Below, in pieces: positions 7,119-10,882 of a stretch of DNA of 10,882 nt. The stretch's first letter is position 1, and every line of letters starts with the position of its first letter. The DNA is taken from assembly GCA_905203645.1 (NCBI GenBank), contig CAJKWP010000044.1:1-10882 (forward strand), in the 5' to 3' direction. Under the pieces are notes generated by a model. It saw only the letters and a list, made by a program, of their open reading frames with translations, ran no database searches and was not told where the DNA came from. The DNA comes from an uncultured Christensenella sp. (GTDB lineage Bacteria > Bacillota > Clostridia > Christensenellales > UBA1242). The translations under genes were made by a program, and so were the position numbers.

Positions 7119-7164
7119 AAAAAAAAGAAGTACTGATCTGTTACAGATGGTACTTGTTTTTTTT
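7119..7164. terminator. Bidirectional intrinsic terminator between convergent operons
   Basis: AAGTAC (7128-7133) pairs with GTACTT (7150-7155) and ATCTG (7136-7140) with CAGAT (7144-7148) around a TTA loop, with one small internal irregularity (TG against G). Eight A residues (7119-7126) precede it and eight T residues (7157-7164) follow it, so it can terminate ligA rightward and the carrier protein operon leftward. Confidence 0.85.
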
Positions 7165-7174
7165 GTCAAGCAAA

Positions 7175-7399
7175 TCAAACCGCTTTTCCAAATATATAAT
7201 TTGCAATATCTGAAAGTGTTTGAAATGAAGATATTTCATAATCTGGGATTGTAACGTGAAGACGGTCTTCAATTTCAGCAATCATCGAAATAACGGCAAA
7301 AGAATCAAGTCCGATTTCACTGTTCAAGCTCATATCTTCGCTGATTTGATTTGCTGGAATACCTGTGTATTCTGTGATAATTGATTTTATTTCTTCCAT
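7175..7399 (-). CDS. Acyl/peptidyl carrier protein, 74 aa
   Basis: This small acidic four-helix carrier protein holds an acyl or aminoacyl group as a thioester on a 4'-phosphopantetheine arm. The attachment motif GLDSF places the modified serine at S33, at the start of helix II (SFAVISMIAEIEDRL), followed by the typical VTIPDYEI loop and a TLSDIANYI helix. Length is normal for a free-standing carrier. It starts at ATG 7399, one base after the ligase stop codon; the likely ribosome binding site AAGGAG (7417-7412) lies inside the end of the ligase gene with a rather long 12-base spacer, so coupling to ligase translation is expected. Its place as last gene of the condensation-ligase operon suggests a dedicated carrier, not the fatty-acid synthase AcpP, which usually sits with fab genes. 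Activation would need a phosphopantetheinyl transferase encoded elsewhere. Confidence 0.93.
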   Translation of the reverse strand: MEEIKSIITEYTGIPANQISEDMSLNSEIGLDSFAVISMIAEIEDRLHVTIPDYEISSFQTLSDIANYIFGKAV

Positions 7400-7400
7400 A

Positions 7401-9125
7401 TCAAATTAAAACTCCTTTATTTGTTGTGTGATAATTTTTTGCGCTTGTGCGCTTCAATTTTCTGCTTGATGTTTTTTCAAATTCACATTCCAAAATATCA
7501 ACGTACGCTATTCGCTTGTAATTTGATATTTGGCTGTTCAGCGCTTTGAAGTCGGATTCAATTTTTGCTCTATCTCGCAAACTTTCATCTTCGATAAAGA
7601 TTCCTGCACAAAGCACATTTTGCAACTGATTTCCAATCAGAACTTCGGCATCATAAACCAAAACTTCTTTTACATAGGGCATTGAAGACTCGATTTTATG
7701 CTCAATTTCTTCTGGGAATACATTTTTACCGTTATCAAGAACAATAAGATTGTTTTTTCTGCCCTTCAAAAATATTTTGCCTTGTTTGTCAGTTTCAACC
7801 AAATCACCAGTGTGGAAATATCCATCTTTGTCAAAAACAAGTGAAGTGGATTCCGAATCTTCAAAGTATCCCTTTGAAACGTTTTTGCCACGAACACAAA
7901 GCTCGCCAACATTGTTTTCAACGTTATAAAGTTTTACTTCAAGTCTTGGGCATGCAGTCCCCATTGACACAGATTCATCAAATATGCGTGTATTCATACA
8001 AACAAGTGGCGCACATTCGGTTATACCGTACCCATTGCAAACAGTAATTCCCACTTCGTTAAGCCCCTTGGCAACTGTCGCATTCAAAGGTGCTCCGCCA
8101 ACGATAAGGTTGTAAAAGTTTCCACCCAAAAATTCAAATTCTTTTTTGAAGATTTTGCGTGAAGTGTTTATTCCAAAAAAGGAAAGAAACTTGTGTAAAC
8201 GAAATCTTCTTTTGAATGATCTTGGATTTTTGTTGTTTGTATAAATATTTTTGTAAATCGCATTTGCAATCATAGGTACAACAATTGTTTCGTCTGGGTG
8301 AAATTTTTTCAAAAAACGCCAAAAGTTTTTGATGCTGTCACAAATAACAATCAATTTTCCGTCAGCCATTCTTGTGTATATATGAGTATTCACTTCGGTT
8401 GAATGGTGAAAGGGAAGAACAGACAGTGATGTTTTGTTTTGTTTGAGATAGGGTACTACATCCAAAAAATTGTGAACGTTTTGTACAATGTTTGTCTGCG
8501 AAAGTTCCACTCCTTTGTTTGCACCAGTCGTGCCTGACGTAAACAAAATTTTACACGTTTTATTACAATCTACATCCAAACTTAAAAAGTTTTTTTCTTG
8601 CAAATTCTTACCTTGCTCAATCAGGTCGCCAACAAAGTCAAATCCTTCGATTTTTTTGTCAATCGTTATGATTTTTTTCAATTTTTCGCACTTTGAAAAA
8701 ACGTCTTTCAATTTTTCCAAAACTATACTGTCGCAAATCAAAGCATCCGCTTTGCATTTTGTCAAAAGAATTTGTGCGTGTTCAGCATGTGCATCTTTGT
8801 CAATTGGAACAAAAATACCGACACCATTTGTAACCGCAAGTTCACAAAAGATATATTTTATGCTGTTTTTTGCCATTATTGCAATGTGTTTGCCTGCAAG
8901 GTTTAAATTCAAAAGCGAATCGCCTAATGCACATGTATTTTCAAATATCTGATTTGCGTCATATTGCACTACGTTTTTATTGTTGTCAAGTTCGGCAAGA
9001 AGAGGTCTGTTTGGATAAAATTTGCACATGCGCAAAAGCATATCCTTTGTGTTAACAAGGTCCCCTTGCTTGAATATACCCTTTTGCAGTTTTTGATTTT
9101 CAGTAATCTGATTTTTCATAAGCAC
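7401..9125 (-). CDS. AMP-forming acyl-activating enzyme (acyl-ACP/acyl-CoA synthetase-like)
   Basis: Enzymes of the ANL family adenylate a carboxylic acid with ATP and pass it to a thiol. Seen here are the P-loop motif FTSGTTGANKG (195-205; ANKG where xPKG is usual), the A5 motif NGYGITE (364-370), TGD (439-441), and the hinge KGRKNNLIVLDNGKNVFPEE (454-473). The C-terminal KTSSRKLKR (551-559) aligns with the family KTxTGKIxR, making K556 the probable catalytic lysine, with R replacing the usual G before it. The overall pattern looks closer to long-chain fatty acid activating enzymes than to amino-acid-selecting NRPS A domains, so a fatty or aryl acid is the better guess; the substrate is not readable. 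It is a single-domain enzyme and the next gene encodes a carrier, so loading that carrier is the simplest role. Start: GTG 9125 has AAAGGA six bases upstream; ATG 9119 overlaps the previous stop (ATGA) and is the alternative. Confidence 0.91.
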   Translation of the reverse strand: MLMKNQITENQKLQKGIFKQGDLVNTKDMLLRMCKFYPNRPLLAELDNNKNVVQYDANQIFENTCALGDSLLNLNLAGKHIAIMAKNSIKYIFCELAVTNGVGIFVPIDKDAHAEHAQILLTKCKADALICDSIVLEKLKDVFSKCEKLKKIITIDKKIEGFDFVGDLIEQGKNLQEKNFLSLDVDCNKTCKILFTSGTTGANKGVELSQTNIVQNVHNFLDVVPYLKQNKTSLSVLPFHHSTEVNTHIYTRMADGKLIVICDSIKNFWRFLKKFHPDETIVVPMIANAIYKNIYTNNKNPRSFKRRFRLHKFLSFFGINTSRKIFKKEFEFLGGNFYNLIVGGAPLNATVAKGLNEVGITVCNGYGITECAPLVCMNTRIFDESVSMGTACPRLEVKLYNVENNVGELCVRGKNVSKGYFEDSESTSLVFDKDGYFHTGDLVETDKQGKIFLKGRKNNLIVLDNGKNVFPEEIEHKIESSMPYVKEVLVYDAEVLIGNQLQNVLCAGIFIEDESLRDRAKIESDFKALNSQISNYKRIAYVDILECEFEKTSSRKLKRTSAKNYHTTNKGVLI

Positions 9126-10483
9126 TTAATATCCTTTAGCATAATACTTGGATTTTCACATACTTGCTTGATAATCTGCAAATATGCATTATGAAATCTT
9201 TCAACATTTTCTTTCGAGATACTGCGTATTTGGCAATCATAATAAGCACTTATGTGATTTGAATTTTCGTCATAAGTCAGTGCAACATAGGCAGGAAGAA
9301 CAAATCTGCCATTGCTATACAACTGAAATTTTACATTCTTTGGTTTTGTAAAAGGCACATAAGAGAATGTCATTGGATAATATGTGCTCAAAAGCGATGA
9401 TTTGTAAAATTTGTGTGTAATTGCACCTAAATCTTGGTCTTTGAAATTAACATATCTGAACAAACTGTTTTGCATTTTTGCACACTCCAAAACACATTCG
9501 TCAAAAGTTTTGTTTTGGTCAAAAATCATATAACTGCCTTTTATACTCTGCGCTTTTGTACCTGCGCACTGTTTTTCTTGCAAAGTTCCGCGGCAGTTGC
9601 AAAGCTCCAGAGGAAGAATAGGTGACAGGTTATTGCTTATCTTTGACAGCGCCAAACAATTTGTATAAAACAAAAAGTTTGAAATAGTGGTGTTGTATTG
9701 TCTGCAAAAATTCAAAAGTGGCAAAACATATTCAGGAGAAATATCCATTGTATAAGTTTTTGATTTGTTATGTATTAAGAACATTGGAAAACTGTGTTTG
9801 TCTTTTGCTCTGTTTTTTTGAACATATTTGTTATCATCACCAGAAATGCCAGCGTAATATGGTTCAGGATTGTTGCCAAAAAGGTTTTCAAAAAAATCTT
9901 TTTGTTTTGCATAGACCACTTCATCATTTTTCTTAAGGTCTTTCTTCAAAACTTCTTCAAAACTTCCAGGTGCAACAGGGAGTGGGGAGTTGTTTTTCAA
10001 TGCATTATATACTGCGAACAAATCATTGAATATAATGTTGAGGCCGTACAAATCCAAAATTAAATGGCAAACTTTCAAAAATATCATACTTTTGCCATCA
10101 AAGGTCCTGATGAAATATGGTTCAACGACGTGACCTTTTTTGTATTTAATTGCTTTGTTTCTTTGTTTGTTTACAAATTTTTCTTGTTCCTCTTTTGTCT
10201 CAAATTTCAAAATCGGTATGCTTTCAAATTTGTCTTCTTTCAAAAAATATTGCACAAGCTTTTTGTTTCTTTTACAAAATCTTATACGCAAACAATCATT
10301 GCGTTCAACAACTTTGTTGAACGCTTCTTTCATTATATCAAAATCAAGTTCATCTTCACTTTCGGCAGACATCATGATATTGATAACTTGTTTGTAAAGT
10401 GAAAACATACATTGATAACTTACAACAATTTGTGACTGATTCAAGTCATAATATACTTGCCCGTTTTCATTTTTGTTATTCAT
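9116..10483 (-). CDS. Free-standing condensation-domain protein (NRPS-like acyltransferase), divergent
   Basis: Proteins of the condensation/CoA-dependent acyltransferase fold join a carrier-bound acyl group to an amine or alcohol. The 455 residues make a single domain of the usual size. Seen are a C1-like start YDLNQSQIVVSYQ (12-24), a C2-like RNDCLRIRF (61-69, usual RHxxLRTxF), and the active-site region CHLILDLYG (139-147). Compared with the canonical HHxxxDG, the first His is Cys139, the catalytic second His is kept (H140), the Asp is kept (D144), and the Gly is displaced by two residues. There is no fused A, carrier or thioesterase domain, no signal peptide and no membrane segment. It is the first gene of the operon and overlaps the ligase start by 4 or 10 bases. 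ATG 10483 has a strong AAAAGGAG six bases upstream. A papA-type or wax-ester-type acyltransferase of the same superfamily is the main alternative. The acceptor is unknown. Confidence 0.85.
   Translation of the reverse strand: MNNKNENGQVYYDLNQSQIVVSYQCMFSLYKQVINIMMSAESEDELDFDIMKEAFNKVVERNDCLRIRFCKRNKKLVQYFLKEDKFESIPILKFETKEEQEKFVNKQRNKAIKYKKGHVVEPYFIRTFDGKSMIFLKVCHLILDLYGLNIIFNDLFAVYNALKNNSPLPVAPGSFEEVLKKDLKKNDEVVYAKQKDFFENLFGNNPEPYYAGISGDDNKYVQKNRAKDKHSFPMFLIHNKSKTYTMDISPEYVLPLLNFCRQYNTTISNFLFYTNCLALSKISNNLSPILPLELCNCRGTLQEKQCAGTKAQSIKGSYMIFDQNKTFDECVLECAKMQNSLFRYVNFKDQDLGAITHKFYKSSLLSTYYPMTFSYVPFTKPKNVKFQLYSNGRFVLPAYVALTYDENSNHISAYYDCQIRSISKENVERFHNAYLQIIKQVCENPSIMLKDIKCL
9132..9137 (-). promoter_or_regulatory. 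Ribosome binding site of the acyl-activating enzyme
   Basis: On the minus strand AAAGGA lies inside the end of the condensation gene, six bases before GTG 9125 and twelve before ATG 9119. The spacing favours GTG; the ATGA overlap with the previous stop favours ATG. Both starts are in frame and differ by two residues. Confidence 0.45.
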
Positions 10484-10489
10484 TTGTAT

Positions 10490-10513
10490 CTCCTTTTAAA
10501 CAAGATAATTTTA
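10490..10513 (-). promoter_or_regulatory. Ribosome binding site and possible -10 box of the condensation operon
   Basis: On the minus strand AAAAGGAG (10497-10490) is six bases from the ATG and is clear. A TAAAAT (10513-10508) just upstream could be a -10 box giving a leader of about 18 bases, but the -35 position reads only TTCCAT, so the promoter part is weak. In DNA this AT-rich, such -10 matches arise easily by chance. Confidence 0.4.
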
Positions 10514-10530
10514 AAATAAAATAGTCTTGA

Positions 10531-10632
10531 ATGGAAGAGAATTTTACAATTTGCACTCTCTTATTGTGGGAAAGTCCAGCGAGAATGATATTTTTGTTCT
10601 ACCGTGGCGGGAATTGTCGATTTATGACGTAA
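10531..10632 (+). other. Higher-GC patch with a 33-codon open frame, nature unknown
   Basis: By my count 10551-10620 is about 44% G+C, against about 15% to its right. An ATG at 10531 opens a 33-residue frame (MEENFTICTLLLWESPARMI, then FLFYRGGNCRFMT) ending in TAA at 10630-10632, almost exactly spanning the patch. No ribosome binding site precedes it, and the minus strand is also partly open. It may be a tiny gene, the remnant of a larger gene or mobile repeat, or a structured leader of the condensation operon read on the minus strand. I cannot decide between these. Confidence 0.25.
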
Positions 10633-10847
10633 AAAAAATTATTTTTTTGTATATGTGGAATAAATTTATATGATTGAAAATCTGAGAAAAAAATTATTTA
10701 TGAGTCAAATTTTATCAAATATGTGATTTTTTAATACTATATTTAGTGCAAAAATTTGTTTTAATAACTATGGGTTGATTTTTTTTATACAAATTATACA
10801 AAATTGAAAAAAATAAACTATTCAAATTTAAAAATTCTATGATTTGT

Positions 10848-10876
10848 TTGTTTTTTTTTTGAAATTATGATAAAAT
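10848..10876 (+). promoter_or_regulatory. Possible outward promoter at the window edge
   Basis: TTGTTT (10848-10853) and TAAAAT (10871-10876) are 17 bases apart, with TGA directly before the -10 giving an extended -10 (TGnTAAAAT). It would drive a + strand gene starting beyond the window. The very low G+C makes chance matches common. Confidence 0.35.
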
Positions 10877-10882
10877 ATATTC

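Larger units (their letters stand above)
10484..10882. other. AT-rich gene-free right edge
   Basis: No convincing gene is present in this 399-base stretch. After the operon's ribosome binding site and the higher-GC patch, 10621-10882 is about 15% G+C with long A and T runs (for example A8 and T7 around 10631-10648, T10 at 10851-10860). It contains several chance-level -10 boxes on both strands, among them a TGTATAAT on the minus strand (10800-10793) that would give the condensation operon a leader of about 300 bases. Confidence 0.5.

Noticed and set aside
7401..9125. NRPS adenylation domain selecting an amino acid.
   Set aside because: Motif pattern and single-domain form look closer to fatty acid type ligases; an amino-acid substrate cannot be excluded but is not supported by what is visible.
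7175..9125. D-alanylation (dlt) genes, which also pair an AMP-forming ligase with a carrier.
   Set aside because: No DltB-type membrane acyltransferase or DltD is present, and the partner is a soluble condensation-fold protein.
10064..10402. Plus-strand open frame of 112 codons opposite the condensation gene.
   Set aside because: It is antisense to recognisable condensation-domain motifs, is Phe-rich from AT-rich complement sequence, and has no ribosome binding site.
1..10882. Alternative genetic code (TGA as Trp), suggested by the low G+C.
   Set aside because: Trp is encoded by TGG throughout, and TGA ends at least four genes at the expected places, including the stop/start overlap at 9116-9119.

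Overview
The window comes from an AT-rich bacterium that uses the standard code: TGA ends several genes, including one inside a tight ATGA overlap, so Mollicutes-type code 4 is unlikely. RarA, PcrA (with its C-terminal Tudor-like segment) and NAD+-dependent LigA, the AGGAGG-type ribosome binding sites and the Lys/Asn/Phe-rich proteins all fit a Firmicute, probably an uncultured Clostridia-like lineage. That placement is an inference; no rRNA or other lineage marker is present.

Left part, + strand, 1-7116: DNA maintenance genes. A short GC-rich stretch (about 60% G+C over the first 40 bases), possibly the tail of an upstream gene, runs into an unrecognised 290-residue basic protein through a TTGA stop/start overlap. 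rarA (replication-fork AAA+ ATPase) follows with its own good promoter. A 314-base gap holds a 16-bp perfect palindrome, an intrinsic terminator and a probable promoter. Next come an unrecognised 111-residue protein and then pcrA and ligA, separated by one base. The pcrA promoter places its predicted transcription start on or next to the ATG, suggesting a leaderless mRNA.

Centre: the + genes end at a strong bidirectional hairpin (7119-7164) that also ends the convergent minus-strand operon.

Right part, minus strand, 10483-7175: a compact three-gene operon encoding a free-standing, divergent NRPS-type condensation-domain protein, an acyl-activating (AMP-forming) ligase and a 74-residue acyl carrier protein. 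The genes overlap or abut, so translational coupling is likely. Together they can be read as a minimal load-carry-condense pathway: the ligase adenylates an acid and loads it on the carrier, and the condensation protein transfers it to an unknown amine or alcohol. No thioesterase, reductase, export or phosphopantetheinyl transferase gene is in view. This is the most interesting element of the window.

Right edge, 10484-10882: about 400 bases without a convincing gene. It has a patch of about 44% G+C (10551-10620, overlapped by a 33-codon ORF with no ribosome binding site) followed by about 260 bases at roughly 15% G+C, with a possible outward promoter at the very end.
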